Shown: positions 1-11,664, counted from the stretch's first letter. The stretch: DNA of 64,000 nucleotides from Rotaria sp. Silwood1 (GCA_905250075.1 CAJNOP010000865.1:1-64000), one strand, 5' to 3'. Notes: generated by a model from the letters alone, not told the origin. Numbers and translations are program-made.

Positions 1-1040
1 AATCAATACCGGGGTATCAGTCAAATTGGTCACTCTCATATATATATCATTTTGTAGAGCAAATTTTACTGCATCTATCGGTTATATTTGATAAGCTTTG
101 AAGTTGCATTTTTTGAAATGAAAACTATAGATTTTCAAACCTACCCAAAATGTCTACAAATCGCTAAAATTCGTAGTAGGGGTGTTCACAAAAACACTTA
201 CTGGTATCTCATGGAAAACTTCTTATGAGAAAAGAAAATTTACGAAAATATGTACTACAAAACGGACTTTCAGAATACATGACCACTAGCCAATTTCGAG
301 CGGTGGTCAATTATGATTCTTATGCGGTGGGATCCTTTATATTTGACAATTCATACTTATATAGGGATCGGTGGGACAAGCTTTTTTTGGTCGCAGCCTC
401 AATCTCGATTCTGACTGGAATTTTTTAAACTCCGATCTCATTGCTGTGTGACCATATTCCAATTCTTTTTAGAAGTTTGATATTTTGTTTCTCGGAAGTA
501 TACGACATCTGAAGTGTACCCATTACATTCGACATCTGTTTCACGATCTATTATCTATCTGTATGAGTCCATGAAAAACATACGATGAAATGGAGTGAAA
601 TACGTCGTTTGTTGTTTTCTTTTTTTATCAACAAGTGTTTTATATTAAATATTAGTAAAAATGAATAGCATTATTTAATTCTTGAACAGATAAATAATAA
701 TATTGATCATCTATAATAAACAGCAAATCATAGAAGTGACTCATAATAAAAGTCCTACTCTTAAATTTTCTAATCCAAAAATGCAGTCAGTACAAAGTAG
801 AATAGTTGTTTAGAAGTTTTTGTTAATAGTTTACTACAAATTTTATATCGTATATCAATTATCATTCTCTTTTGATCTGGAGGTTAGCCAATGGAATAAA
901 TGTGATGGAGAAACATAATAAACGATGCAAAAAAAAAAACGCCAACATCGATGGTACAACAATCGATTTTATCATTTTATTCAATAAACAATGAAAACGA
1001 TCAACGTTTTACTTGTACAATAAAAAAAATTACAAGCATC
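1..1040. other. AT-rich spacer, no supported gene
   Basis: No splice-supported coding region was found. An open frame at 225-428 has no recognisable domain. The first bases contain a TACCGGGGTATCAG word resembling the ACCGGT-rich sequence at 45460-45625. Confidence 0.5.
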
Positions 1041-1550
1041 ATGGCTATATGTTGTTCATTCGATGTTTTACCATTTGGTACAGTTCAAGGTGATGGATTC
1101 CGTGTGTTGGTCTAAGATTTAATGAAAACTGGTCGACAACTAGGCACAAATGTTTCTGCCAATGGTACTTTACTAGATCCAACAACGATAAACAAAGTCC
1201 TTTTACGTTGATAAGTTCTGAAATTATAATATTTTTTATTTTCTTTATTTTCTTTCAATTTAGATCAGTAGGAGTATTGATAAAACTGTTTACAGTACGT
1301 GAAGAATAATTGAAGTCATTTTTATTAATAATTGATCATTATGCAATTACTATTGATTTTTCGACAGTACAGTATACAAAAGTTGGTTTTGGAGGTACTG
1401 CATTGCACACGTATTCATCAGATCATGGTTTACTTGTCTTGGTACTCTTATGCAAAGGGTATGACTGATGCTGAAATGAAGACCAACACCACTCACGCGC
1501 ACTCGCACTCTTTTTATACTTTGACTCTATCTCTCATTTAGTAGAATATC
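1041..1550 (+). pseudogene. hAT/ZBED-type transposase relic
   Basis: Frame 1041-1211 starts with ATG and reads a peptide containing LPFGTVQGDGFRVL, which resembles the conserved block ahead of the catalytic part of hAT (BED-type) transposases. It is broken by TAA at 1113-1115 and ends at TGA 1209-1211. About 150 nt downstream, in another frame near 1370-1470, a second block (YTKVGFGGTALHTYSSDHG) resembles the hAT 'W-D-x-YTK..H' region, followed by TGA codons. The two blocks are in the family order but in different frames and interrupted, so this is a decayed copy. The assignment rests on motif resemblance alone. A different domesticated BED-type gene is the alternative. Confidence 0.5.
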
Positions 1551-1900
1551 AATATGAAGAGCTGGTGAGGTTCCAATCATGTCCTCACATTATATAAGAA
1601 CGTTAGATATTGAAAATGTGTCAGAATTTGTTCAGTCCTCGATATTTTCCAAATATCATATAGGCTATGAACCAATTTATTTTTTTATTTAGACAAAATT
1701 GTGAAATCATCATATTTCTAAATATTGGTGAGGTAAAAAAGTGCTTGACGACTTCATACTGATAAGAAAGACAACTGTTCATAGTGTAGGTCACAGTTGC
1801 AAGATGAGCTTCTGTCCTTTTGTTTTCTCACAACACTTATGTCCTTATTTATCACTAGCAAAATCCGACTATTGACAGTAGTCTTGCATACTAGAAGTGT

Positions 1901-2028
1901 TGGCTTAGCATTAATTAATGCTTTTGTATTAGAATTAAAAATTTAACTTAACACTTTTGCATTATTGTTAAAAAATTAATTTAATACTTTGACATTTTTG
2001 TATTAGAAAAGTATTAATCTAATGCTAA
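1901..2028. repeat. Small AT-rich inverted-repeat element
   Basis: The left end TTAGCATTAATTAATGC pairs, imperfectly, with the complement of the right end (TTAGCATTAGATTAATAC when reversed), giving a foldback of about 130 bp. A second small hairpin follows at about 2036-2073 (AGTTTCC...GGAAACT with AGAACAA/TTGTTCT inside). This is probably a MITE remnant. No target-site duplication is evident. Confidence 0.35.
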
Positions 2029-2074
2029 TTGATTATAGTTTCCAAAACAGAACAATCTTGTTCTATTATGGAAA

Positions 2075-4898
2075 CTCATGTGGTGAAAATCGCTATCATT
2101 TTGATGATTTTCAGAAAAATGAACGTAAAATCGAATTTTGTTGAAAAATCAGCGATAAAATTAGATTTTATCACGATAGTGAAAAGGAAATCGATTAATC
2201 GTAATCACTGAAAATCAGAATGATTAATCACAAGTAATCAAGAGGTTTTTAATAGCTGGATGTAAATGTGTTGTTACAAAATAGAAAATCTGACATAAGT
2301 TTGTGAAAAATATAAATTCAGCATACTAAGCTTTAGTTTTAGTAGTTTATCTACGTAGTGAACAATGAAAACAAACTAATTATTGCATTTGATATCAGTC
2401 GGATTTATTTCATTATTTTAACAATTATGATGAAGATCGGTCTTTTAATAATGTTTTGTACTCCTAACAAATAGTCTCTGTGTATTCAATTCGACTTAGA
2501 TAAGATGCTTATTCTAATGTAACGTATACATGCATATATCAATTCTTTCTATTGCGTATAACTAAGTTATTAGTAACGATTTGATGATCATTGATAGATT
2601 CAAATGCGGAGCTTATAATAATTATACTTCGTCTGTTTTTTTTAGAGAGAGTGATTTTGTTTGTCTGTAGTACACATTTTTTTCATTTATTTGCTAGAAA
2701 ATTCGGAATAAAAGGCATCATTTCATTTTAATCTCATTTGTTACTGTCACAATGATTTTATTTGTTGTTGTCATCTTCTGCTTTTGCTATGGTTTGCGTT
2801 TTCAATCTTTATTGATTTATGAATCATTTACGAAAAAGTAAACTAAAAAAGCACAATACATTGTAAAGTCAACAAAAATTATAATTGATCAAACCAAAAT
2901 ATGTTATACTCATTTTTTACATATGAATCCTTGTTATTATTAATTTACGCTAGTGCTCAAATTTGAGTGTGGTAAGTAAAAAAAACTTCTTTACCTTGTA
3001 GAAAGATAAATTATTGAATGCTCAATGCCTCATTATATATCATGAAGCTTGTTGATGATGCACAGTATTTTATGCCACCAGATGTTTATTGTACTCCGTT
3101 TTTTACAGTATTTCAGGAAAATTCTCTCGTAATAAGATGATATGACTTCGTCTCAAACAATTTGTAACACTGTTGATAATATGAAAGCTGCAAAACCTTG
3201 AACTTAAAACTTACACTCACTATTTTCTTCGAAAATAGACGTAAGTTCTACAAAACAAAGGTAACACGACAGTTGAAACCAAAAAATTGAGCATTATGCG
3301 ACTTCAGAAACAGTGTTTTTTACTATTGTATTATTATCTATGCATCACTGTTTGCTCTACTTAGAAATCACAGAGCATGATACTGCAGAGGAAAAGCACT
3401 TTTTTTATTTTTGATGAATGTTTTTTGTTTTTGAGATTTCCTTAAATTCAAATTCTCATCATCAAGAGATGGTGATAGGAAGATAAAATAAGATTTATGT
3501 ATTTATATATTTACAACTATGTCAAATCAAAGAATAATACCATTACAATGTGATAAAAAGAAGAAAAGACAATATCAACTAATGTTATTGCACGGGAAAG
3601 CCTTTTTTTTTGTTGTGCTTTTTATTGCATTGTAATTGCATTATCGTTTGATGTTAAATTGTAAATTTATGTATATATATATATATACAAACCTTATTCC
3701 GTATTCGTATAATAATTTTGTGTCGTTAAAAATGTAAACTAAGGAAATCTAAAAAAAGATTTCTTTAAGTTACAGCAATATTTGTCGTTACAGGTATTAT
3801 ACTCAATTACTTATAATATTTACTCTATTTCTTTTTTTTAAATATATATTTTAGATGTTTAATCCTTAAGTGTCATATAAGGCTCGAGCGAATCAACTGC
3901 AGCAATAACGTCGCAAAAAAAAGCGAAGAGCTTCATTATATATATTAAAAAACATTGATTCTTATCTTATGTCATGTGATGATAATTTAGTTATAAGGAC
4001 CAAAAAGAAATATCCATGAAGGTACAAAATGTAAACAAGATAAATTCTTAAACTCAGAGTACTTTAATTTAAATACAAATGCATACATATCCGATGGTGA
4101 TTACGATGACGACTTGGTTAATGTATGTTCTAATTTTAGTGTACCTATATATGATTTTTCACTGTAATGTTTTATGTCTAACACTATGGTATGTTACTCT
4201 TTTAGTTTTTTAATGGTCATCTATAACTACTACTTAGATGTATTTTTTTTACTTGCATTCTAGTGTTTGTAAATTCTAACACGTTGGTATTTTCTTTGTC
4301 AAAATTCATGAGTAAAATTTAAGAAAATCGACTAAGCAATCTCCTGTGAATTTTTTTTTTCTTTGGTTCCCTTATTATCTTTGCCATTAGATGTGATGGA
4401 AACAGTAGGTTATTTTAAAATAAAATTTAATCGAAAAAAATAGACGCAATTCATCAAAAATAAGTAAAATATCTTTCAAATTGCGACAGTATCACATCAG
4501 ATTGGCAATATAAAGCAATAATTTGAGAATAAATTGCGATTTATCGTAATAACCACTAAAAATATCATTAACAGTTGGCGATTAATCAGTAATTTTTTGA
4601 GCGATTTCTACAGCATGGGACGCCCTACCTGCTCTACACAATTATAAAACCTGTGTTCTTCCCATGATTCCAATAGAAAATATGAATAAAAATGATGAAT
4701 TTAGTCGAGTAGGTATATACTCTCTTTTGGAAATACATGAATATTGTGTGAAACATTCATTCGTCGACGGTATAAAAATTATTTTGTATTTACTTCTAGA
4801 TAATTTACGTTGGTTGAAAGATTGAATACAAAGGAGAAAATTCTCTGTTTCACTCATTCTTCATAAAGAAGTTTTAAAAGAAATTCTATAACAATACT
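2075..4898. other. AT-rich intergenic region
   Basis: No gene is supported. The stretch holds homopolymer runs, a short TA microsatellite near 3670-3690 and degenerate GATTAATC-type words (2185-2245, 4575-4590). A 47-codon open frame at 4682-4825 lies just ahead of the adenosyltransferase gene but has no recognisable homology. Confidence 0.5.
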
Positions 4899-5720
4899 AT
4901 GAATCAGGTCAATGATCAAAATAAAACATTAGATAATACCACAGCGAGTTGTACTGAAGAAGCAACAGTACAATCGAATACGAATACTTCAACTTCTTCG
5001 TAAGTAATTAGACTTGAATATGTTATATATGTTCAAATATTTATTCAAAATTACTCTAATTTTATGCTTTCGTATAAAAAAGGACAGATTTACACATTAA
5101 TTCTCTTATTGATGCTGTTTTTATCTATTTTTAGTAAATCATCACGTCTACCAAAGATCTATACTCGCACTGGTGATCAAGGCACATCTACTCTACTAGG
5201 TTCTAGTGCAAATCACTTATCAAAAGATTCATTAGTATTTGATGTTCTTGGTACGATTGATGAGTTATCATCAACAATCGGTATTGTTCGATCAACTTGT
5301 TCTTTTCCTTTAATAATAAAAGAACTCGAAACTATTCAACATTGTTTTTTTGAGATGGGCTCATGTGTGGCTGCAAATAATCGTTCACCTCGTTTTGTAT
5401 TTAATGATGCAACATTGATTACCAATCTGGAAGAACAAATCGATAAAATGACTGAAGAATTACCAGAACTACGTCATTTTATTTTGCCTGGTGGGCCAAG
5501 TCAAACAGCATCTTATCTTCATTTGGCTCGAGCTGTTTGTCGTCGATGTGAACGTTTATTAACTAAGTGGTTAAATGAACAAATCGAAGACGAACAGCCA
5601 CAACAAGATACAATCATGGGTATTTATTTGAACAGACTTAGTGACTATTTATTTACATTAGCACGATATGTAGCATACAAAGAGGGACATGAAGATATTA
5701 TATATCATAAAAGCAAATAA
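4899..5720 (+). CDS. MMAB: Cob(I)alamin adenosyltransferase (PduO/MMAB type)
   Basis: The enzyme transfers the adenosyl group of ATP to cob(I)alamin to make adenosylcobalamin, the cofactor of methylmalonyl-CoA mutase in animal mitochondria. Two exons: 4899-4999 and 5135-5720. The donor is GTAAGT at 5000, the acceptor TTTTTAG, and the intron is phase 2, giving 228 aa. Family motifs are present in order: IYTRTGDQGT near residue 40 (ATP-binding N-terminal block), GTIDELSSTIG, LPGG...HLARAVCRRCERL (the conserved Arg-rich helix), and LNRLSDYLFTLARY near the C terminus. Length is close to the usual 190-250 aa. The first 34 residues are polar (Asn/Thr/Ser/Glu) and do not look like a classical mitochondrial presequence. 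Position 4899 is the first ATG that gives a spliced frame. An ATG inside the intron (5064) would give a hydrophobic start, which I consider less likely. Confidence 0.9.
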
Positions 5721-6085
5721 ATGAGTTCTTTTGTTACATTTTTCGATATTGCCTTAAAGCTGATTAGTATTTCGTCTTTAGTATTTCTTTTTTTGTCATT
5801 TTTTGTCCATACGAACATTAAATATAAATTCAGTCTGGGATCGAAGGAATCAGCATCCGGTCAACGTGTTACTTATATATAGGACTGTTTAAACGCATAC
5901 TTTTCGATCCATTATTTATAGAATTCGAATTCATCCATGGAACTATTGTCTACACTTCAAACGCGTTTGAATTATTCACTGGCAAACAGCTCGACATCAT
6001 CCGAACGCGTCCAGAATGCAACATTTTGGAATATATGAACGTTTCTTTTTTTTTGACAAGCGTGTGGCTGCGTCCATTGCACAGA
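5721..6085. other. Intergenic spacer
   Basis: AT-rich 3' flank of the adenosyltransferase gene with no supported feature. It leads into the first telomere-like foldback. Confidence 0.4.
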
Positions 6086-6173
6086 GAGTGCGGGTGTGGG
6101 GTGTTGGCATGAATGTCCATAGTATGGAGAGAACAATCTCATTCCACCCATACACTCATACCCGGATTGGTGC
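6086..6173. repeat. Telomere-like foldback (imperfect)
   Basis: G-rich arm 6086-6108 (GCGGGTGTGGGGTGTTGG) and C-rich arm about 6142-6173 (CCACCCATACACTCATACCC) flank a core containing GGAGAGAAC. This is one of the more degenerate members of the dispersed family described in the findings. Confidence 0.55.
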
Positions 6174-6309
6174 ATGTGAATGATGTGGCTCTTTCCGAGT
6201 GCATATGAGCATTACGCTTGCCACGATGCCATCAGGATGGTTTCTAGTCGCGTGTGCGTGTGAATTTGAATTTAAAAAAAAAGAAAATTATTGTTAATTT
6301 GAATGCAAT

Positions 6310-6800
6310 TTATTGAATAGGAAAAAACTGAACACGATCATTATCCCAATCAACGACATAAAGATTGCCATGTTGATCGAAGGACAAATCATTGAGACTT
6401 TTGAACTGATTTGCCCCTATTCCTTCACCATTTCCACCCAAGATGATAGTGCCCTGTTTCGCTCCTTTAGACCAACGCATCACTCGATTATTCCTAGAGT
6501 CTACCACATAGATGGTATCCAACATATCGACGAACAGTTCATAAGGATGAGACAATTGTGTCAGAGCATTTCTGTTGCCTTCACCCTCAGCGACAACAAT
6601 GGCTTTTTTTGCAACTTGATTCCATTTCATCACACGATTATTATTTCAGTCTGGCACGTAGATATTCTGTTGTTGATTGACAAAGATGTAGGTCGGAAAG
6701 TCGAGTTGATTGAGATCAGCACCTTTGCCATTTCTACCAACCACGATAGTTTCATTCTTGTCTTCTATTTGATGTCGTCTGACTTGAGGGTGTGCGGATG
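6310..6800 (-). pseudogene. NHL-repeat protein fragment with one internal stop
   Basis: The minus-strand frame encodes about three NHL beta-propeller repeats, recognisable by repeated NxxYVxDxxNxRVMxW blocks (IYVPD, IYVVDSRNNRVMRW, LYVVDWDNDRVQFF) and GGNGEGxGxNQ linkers. The frame is continuous from about 6800 to the stop at 6310 except for TGA at 6646-6648, where repeat alignment calls for Trp (YVPD-W-NNRVMKW). Only the C-terminal end of a propeller is present, and no start or N-terminal domain is seen upstream, where a transposase relic lies. I read this as a truncated, decayed copy of a family that is abundant in bdelloids. Readthrough or a sequencing error at the TGA cannot be excluded. 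Confidence 0.65.
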
Positions 6801-6831
6801 TGATTATGGCCTCTACCTTATATGCACCTAC

Positions 6832-7015
6832 ATTCACAGCCCAAAATTTTACTTTCGGTTTTGTCACTGAATCCAGTTTCATCAGCATTGAATATTTGAT
6901 TAGGCTTGTCCATAAGATCAAGTTTTTTCAATGTTGATTTAAGCAATAAATATCAGCCTTTACGAGTTTCTTCAGTAAATTTTTCAGCACGTATTCTTTC
7001 TAATTTTTTCTGTTT
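6832..7015 (-). pseudogene. pogo/Tigger-type DDE transposase relic
   Basis: The minus-strand frame contains IFNADETGF, the hallmark first-aspartate block of pogo/Tigger/jerky DDE transposases, preceded by an Arg/Lys/Glu-rich helix (RIRAEKFTEETRKG) as in the family. TGA at 6953-6955 replaces the conserved Trp after that helix, and the frame stops at about 6832. No second or third catalytic Asp region is present, so only about 55 codons survive, next to the NHL fragment. Confidence 0.55.
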
Positions 7016-7139
7016 TTTTTTGTCATTTTATTTTCATACGATGTCGACTGCAAAATATTTTTTACCACTTTTATTTCGGTACAAACGATAAGCCGCTTGA
7101 CTTCATGAATTCAGATGAGATTTCAATAGCAATATCAGA

Positions 7140-7240
7140 AGGGTGTGGGTGTAGGTATTAGTATCTTCCTCACAGCCACAGCCACAGCCACACCCATACC
7201 CGACCCATACCTCACAACCGCATCCACACCCCACACCCAT
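7140..7240. repeat. Telomere-like foldback
   Basis: Short G-rich arm (GGGTGTGGGTGTAGG), core TAGTATCTTCCTC, then a long C-rich arm made of CCACAG, CCCATAC and CCACACC words. ATCAG occurs immediately outside both arms (left ATCAGAA, right ATCAGTC), a possible 5-bp direct repeat. Confidence 0.8.
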
Positions 7241-8003
7241 CAGTCTATGGAAGATATTGTTGAATTTCCGGCTATTACACCTAGAAAACTCATCATCCGA
7301 TTACAGCGTCGAGACCAAAGCTCATAATAAAGTTAATTCTCTTTTTTTTTCTTTACCTACATAAAGAAGCACAAAATATACTCTTTGAGCTTTTCTCACC
7401 TCAACGCTATCTTGAGAATGAGATCGAAAATCTCACGTAAGATTAATCGTTCGGAATAGTAAACGTCGACCATCGATCGACAATTATAATCCTATTTCAA
7501 TCGCTTGATTATTTGTCGATTTTATAGGTGTCGATGTATTTCGAAGATCAATCGAATATATTTAAAAATCATCAAACTTTCCCGTAAGCGTGAACATAAA
7601 TGAGAAAATGAACCATTTTTCAAATGAAAAATATAATAATTGATCAATGAGAAATAATACATTTTGAATGATATTTTTTTTGACAAGTAATCAATCATTG
7701 TTTCAATTGAGATCAATGCATGGATTCTACTAATTATATTCATTAAGTTTTATTAATATTGAATAACAATCTTTCTATTCATTTTTATGCAAATGATTCT
7801 CTTCGTCTATCGACCATATTTGCAATCGGTACCAGTCGTGAACTGCTCAACATAAGAACACTCACATAAAATTGCTGCTAGTGATTACCAAAGGGCTCGC
7901 TAAAAAAGGTCACTTTTCGCCAAAAAAGGCAATTGAGAGAAGCGCATGGTTGGATGAGCTAATGTGTGGGTTTTCATGGGTAAATTAGCTTTCGTCTCAC
8001 CTC
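7241..8003. other. AT-rich spacer
   Basis: No gene supported. Contains ordinary AT-rich sequence up to the first GGATGTTCGGAA hairpin. Confidence 0.4.
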
Positions 8004-8290
8004 TTCCGAACATCCGAATACGTGACCGGATGTTCGGAATTAACTTTTTTTTTCATGTCCGGAGTTCGTAAAGAGTCATGTTCAGGAGATCGTGATAGAA
8101 AACAGGGAAATCGGAATGATTTCACCGAATGTTCGGAACAGAGTTTTTCTTGTATATCTGATATAATACCCGGAGATCGGGATGAATAAGGTCAGATGTT
8201 CGGAATAATGCATTTTACAAAAAAAACAACCGGGTGACCAGAATAACATTGTCCAGAACTTCGTAAAAAAAGATTCACTGGGAGATTGTA
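8004..8290. repeat. Left array of GGATGTTCGGAAT-like words
   Basis: Begins with a perfect 12-bp hairpin: TTCCGAACATCC at 8004-8015 and GGATGTTCGGAA at 8028-8039, with a 12-nt loop. Further degenerate forward copies are seen at about 8127 (GAATGTTCGGAA) and 8194 (AGATGTTCGGAAT), mixed with CCGGAGTTCGTAA, GGAGATCG and CAGAACTTCGTAA variants. The same words in opposite orientation form an array at 9565-9860. Confidence 0.65.
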
Positions 8291-8446
8291 ACGAATATAA
8301 AGATTTTTATTTCTGGTTTTCTATACAAGAATAGCGTTCATTTACTTAGCACATTCATAATTATATCAGGAGACATTTTTCTTCCTCTATCACTGTTCTC
8401 TATACTTTAGTAACTATAAACGTTGTTTCTAACTTTCGTCTTTTAA

Positions 8447-8692
8447 CCCTTTGAGGACGGGATTACTTTGAAAAAGAATCGGGATTTCCGAAACTCTAAA
8501 ATGATGTATATATTAGAAACAAGATCAATGAGGGCGCAATACACATGACAGTGTCACACTACATCGGACATGGCAGATCTATGACCTGTGCAGCATATAG
8601 ATTATAACAGTATCATAAGAGACATATGCGTAAGTCGGTTATCATCCGGTCCAGAGCCGTTGCCTATATATAGGCTTCCCGTCCCCAAAGGG
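8447..8692. mobile_element. piggyBac-type MITE
   Basis: The 246-bp element starts CCCTTTGAGGACGGG and ends CCCGTCCCCAAAGGG, a terminal inverted repeat of about 16 bp with one mismatch. It is flanked on both sides by TTAA (8443-8446 and 8693-8696). TTAA duplication with CCC..GGG ends is diagnostic of the piggyBac superfamily. There is no coding capacity inside, so it is a non-autonomous copy. Well preserved ends suggest a fairly recent insertion. Confidence 0.8.
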
Positions 8693-8988
8693 TTAACGTA
8701 TTCATACAATTGATAGGTGGCACTAGCTTCTGTGCAAATGAAACACTATATAGTGTATGTGCCAAAGTCTTTTCGTTCAGATATGATTGGCTATACAAGT
8801 GATTCAGTATTGAAGATAAACCAGGCTAAGTTCTCATAAAGAAGTGAAGATTATAGACTCTAAAAATATTTTACCATAAAGAAGAAAGTGTACTTTGCTG
8901 TTATTCCTGATTTCTAGATAAGAATTCAAATAAATAGAATCTTTTTCCTTGTTTGAATCTACATCTACGTTGATTTCAAATATTCTTA

Positions 8989-9358
8989 ATGGTGGTTGTC
9001 ACTCGTAGTCAAAGTTCGGTTGCTGCATCAACAGCAGCAGCTTTAAAGTGTACATGTAAAATAAACAAACAACCAAAATCATCAACGTGTAGTCGTTCAG
9101 TTCATAAAACGTCAAAAAGAGCACCATCACATTCACATCCTAATCCTATTCATCGATTTCGTTCAAAATTATCTAAGAAAATCTTACGTAATAATAATGT
9201 CAGTAATACTATATCATTTACGTAAGTGTTCTTCTATGCTTTCGTCCACTCTTTTCCAATAGAAAATAGTCAAAATGATTTGTTTGTTTATTTTTCTATT
9301 TTTTGTTATTAGAGGAAGAAAACATGATGATGTTTATTCGCACTACACTTATGAATAA
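8989..9358 (+). CDS. Small basic Ser/Lys/Arg-rich protein, unknown function
   Basis: Two exons, 8989-9221 and 9313-9358, joined at GTAAGT..TTATTAG in phase 2, give 92 aa starting MVVVTRSQSSVAAS and ending VYSHYTYE. The protein is very basic, Ser/Thr/His rich, with a Cys pair (CTCK) near residue 24, and has no domain I recognise and no signal peptide. A consensus donor and a short 91-nt intron that keeps the frame open are the main support. AATAAA overlaps the stop codon (9354-9359) and could serve in polyadenylation. The gene sits between two inverted arrays of the same short word, so it may be cargo of a mobile element. Confidence 0.5.
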
Positions 9359-9564
9359 AAATTTCTTTCTTTTCTTTACAAAAACTTTATATTCGTAAAC
9401 GAAAACATTTAAGGAATTAGTGAGACTAACTAACACGAGAATTACAATGGTAAAAAGAACAGCAATCTTGACTGCCTGAGTTCATCAAGACGTTCTTTAT
9501 CTACCATCTTAGACTGTAAGACAAACGTGTCACTTCACATTCTCTCAAAAGTAAATCTCAACAC

Positions 9565-9860
9565 GATTACGAACATCCGACCCTTTTCATTCCGAACATC
9601 CTGTAGTTTTTATTATGACCTTCATGTATTTGTCATTATGAACTTCTGAACATTTCCATTCCGATCTCCAGGCAAAATTTCGCTATTTTTTCACAAAAAA
9701 AACAACGTCATTACGAACTCCTGACCACATGTCGTTCCGAACATCCTGTTTTTTTGTTATATTTTATCGACTTTTTCACTACCAACCTTATTCCGAACAT
9801 CATGTCTCTTTTCTTATGTCCGAAGTTCGTAACGGACTGCTTCACCTGGAGTTCGTAATA
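9565..9860. repeat. Right array of ATTCCGAACATCC-like words (inverted copy)
   Basis: Copies of the reverse complement of the left array are at about 9567 (ACGAACATCC), 9589 (ATTCCGAACATCC), 9735 (TTCCGAACATCC) and 9790 (ATTCCGAACATC), with TTACGAACTCC variants between them. The sequence is degenerate and spaced irregularly at roughly 30-60 bp. Together with 8004-8290 it frames a 1.85-kb segment. Confidence 0.6.
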
Positions 9861-10404
9861 AAAAGGTGAGATGACAGCTAATTTTCCCATTTTCATAATC
9901 AAGAATACACAGGATATCATTAACCGAATTGCAGGAGCACAAAAATTGGAAGGGAGAGAGTTACCCTCACTCTGTCTCCAGAAACTGCGATAGAAGGTCA
10001 TGTTTCAACAACTACTTTATTGGCTATTGGAAAAAGTCTTTTTAGCCAAAAAAATTTCCAGGCCCAATTTCCTCGCATTTTTTCAAAAAATTTTCGCTCG
10101 ACAAACCAGTTCTTCAATAGTTTTCACTTCTGTTTTCATTTTCCTTTTGTATGTTAAATATGCTCTGATTTCTTTTTAAAGTCACATTGGAGAAAAGGCA
10201 AACTTGTATATCCATCAAGCTCACGTTGCACTTTCAGCATATAGAAGGTCTGAGCGTAGCCGCCTTCTGTGGCGAAATGTATAACAACACATAATGTTTA
10301 TACAAGCACCATTATAGAAAAGCTATCTTTCATGTCATTTGTATTTAATAACCGAAGTATCAGCTCGAAATTTTCAATTATTTTCCGAAAAATGGTCATT
10401 TTCG
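9861..10404. other. Spacer without supported gene
   Basis: Ordinary AT-rich sequence between the GAACATCC array and the next foldback. No splice-supported frame or RNA gene was seen. Confidence 0.4.
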
Positions 10405-10557
10405 GCGGTGAGGGTATGGTCGTTAGTGTGAGGGTGTGGGGTGTGTGCGTGATCGTGACGTGTGGATCTTCTACTCTCTCACAGTACACATCCACGTCCC
10501 ACACCCAGACTCAGACCCACACCCTCACGCCTACCCCCACCTACACCTATACCCTAA
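10405..10557. repeat. Telomere-like foldback
   Basis: G-rich arm 10405-10465 (GGTGAGGGTATGG, GAGGGTGTGGGGTGTGTG), core ATCTTCTACTCTCTC at about 10466-10480, C-rich arm to 10557 (CCACACCCTCACGCC, ACCTATACCC). Open frames across it on both strands are low-complexity by-products. Confidence 0.85.
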
Positions 10558-10800
10558 CTGACTAGTTAATCAGCTAGTGCATTAATTGATATTCAGTTGA
10601 AAGAATCAATATTTCTAAATGTCTATGCTAAAAGAACTTGTTGAGAACAATAACCTTTGTAAAAACTCTAAGCTAAATGAAAGGTAAGTATGTACCATTT
10701 TGTCTGCGGTGATACTCATATCTTGTATTAGAGAGAGATTTACTTACCATTGACTAATTTTAATCAATCGACTGTTTCGTCTGCTGATGAAGGCTGGAAA

Positions 10801-10848
10801 GGACGTGGGTATGGATGTTCGCATAGGGAAGACCCACACCCCATCCTA
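10801..10848. repeat. Short telomere-like foldback
   Basis: GGACGTGGGTATGG arm, core GCATAGGGAAGAC (reverse complement GTCTTCCCTATGC), arm CCACACCCCATCC. This is among the shortest complete units in the window. Confidence 0.7.
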
Positions 10849-11227
10849 ATTCTCGAGAAACAAAACCGTTGCCATTCCATAATTCTCCCTACTAACAGTG
10901 GTAGATCATTCTAAGAATGCATGCGGACAATCTTCCCGATATATATTTGAAGTAATTTTGATATTGTTATTTAAAATAAGATAGAAGAAAAAAAGCAAAA
11001 GCAGTGTGGATCTTCCCATCATCTACAAATCGTTACTCAATCGCATCTCCGTACACTAGGCTACTTTGAAAGGTAATCGGCATAGGACAATAACTTCAAA
11101 TCGTTAAATTATTATTAACATTTCACGATTAATTCACATTTATCGAAAATTACCAAGATTGATTGTAAGAAAATGGTCTGTCATTACTTCTTACTAGTGG
11201 TTCTATGTACTGATCAATCATCTACTT
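10849..11227. other. AT-rich spacer between foldbacks
   Basis: No supported feature. Confidence 0.4.
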
Positions 11228-11308
11228 GAGGGTGTGGGTGGGTGTGACTGTGAGTTGTGAACAGAAAAGTCGCACCCACAGCCACAGCCACACCCCAACA
11301 TTCAATCC
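11228..11308. repeat. Telomere-like foldback
   Basis: G-rich arm GAGGGTGTGGGTGGGTGTG, core GAACAGAAAAGTCG (reverse orientation type), C-rich arm of CCCACAGCCACAG and CACACCCC words. Confidence 0.8.
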
Positions 11309-11664
11309 GTCACCTATGATATCTTCTGTATCTCTAAGCATGTTCGTGGCTTTCGCGTTTGACTGTGATGAACTGCATAAGGATATAGAAAAGCCATCAA
11401 AAAGTAGTTCAGTTCAATTGAAAATCATCTGAGACTATATTAAGTTCGATATATTGATGAATTTCCTCGTTTTTCTTGCTTTGATGTTCATCTTAAATTC
11501 ATTCGTTTGTTTTATATTTATAAATTCAAATAATAGAAATTCTATGTTCTGTTTTATTTTTTTTTCTATCACAAACTATGTTCTTCTATGGAATCAATAA
11601 TTGTAATGTAAATCAAAAAACAAAAAAAGTTCATAATCTATTAGATTTCATGTCAGTTCATTAA

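Noticed and set aside
4682-4825. 47-codon frame with ATG just upstream of the adenosyltransferase gene
   Set aside because: Plausible amino-acid mix, but too short, no homology and no splice partner.
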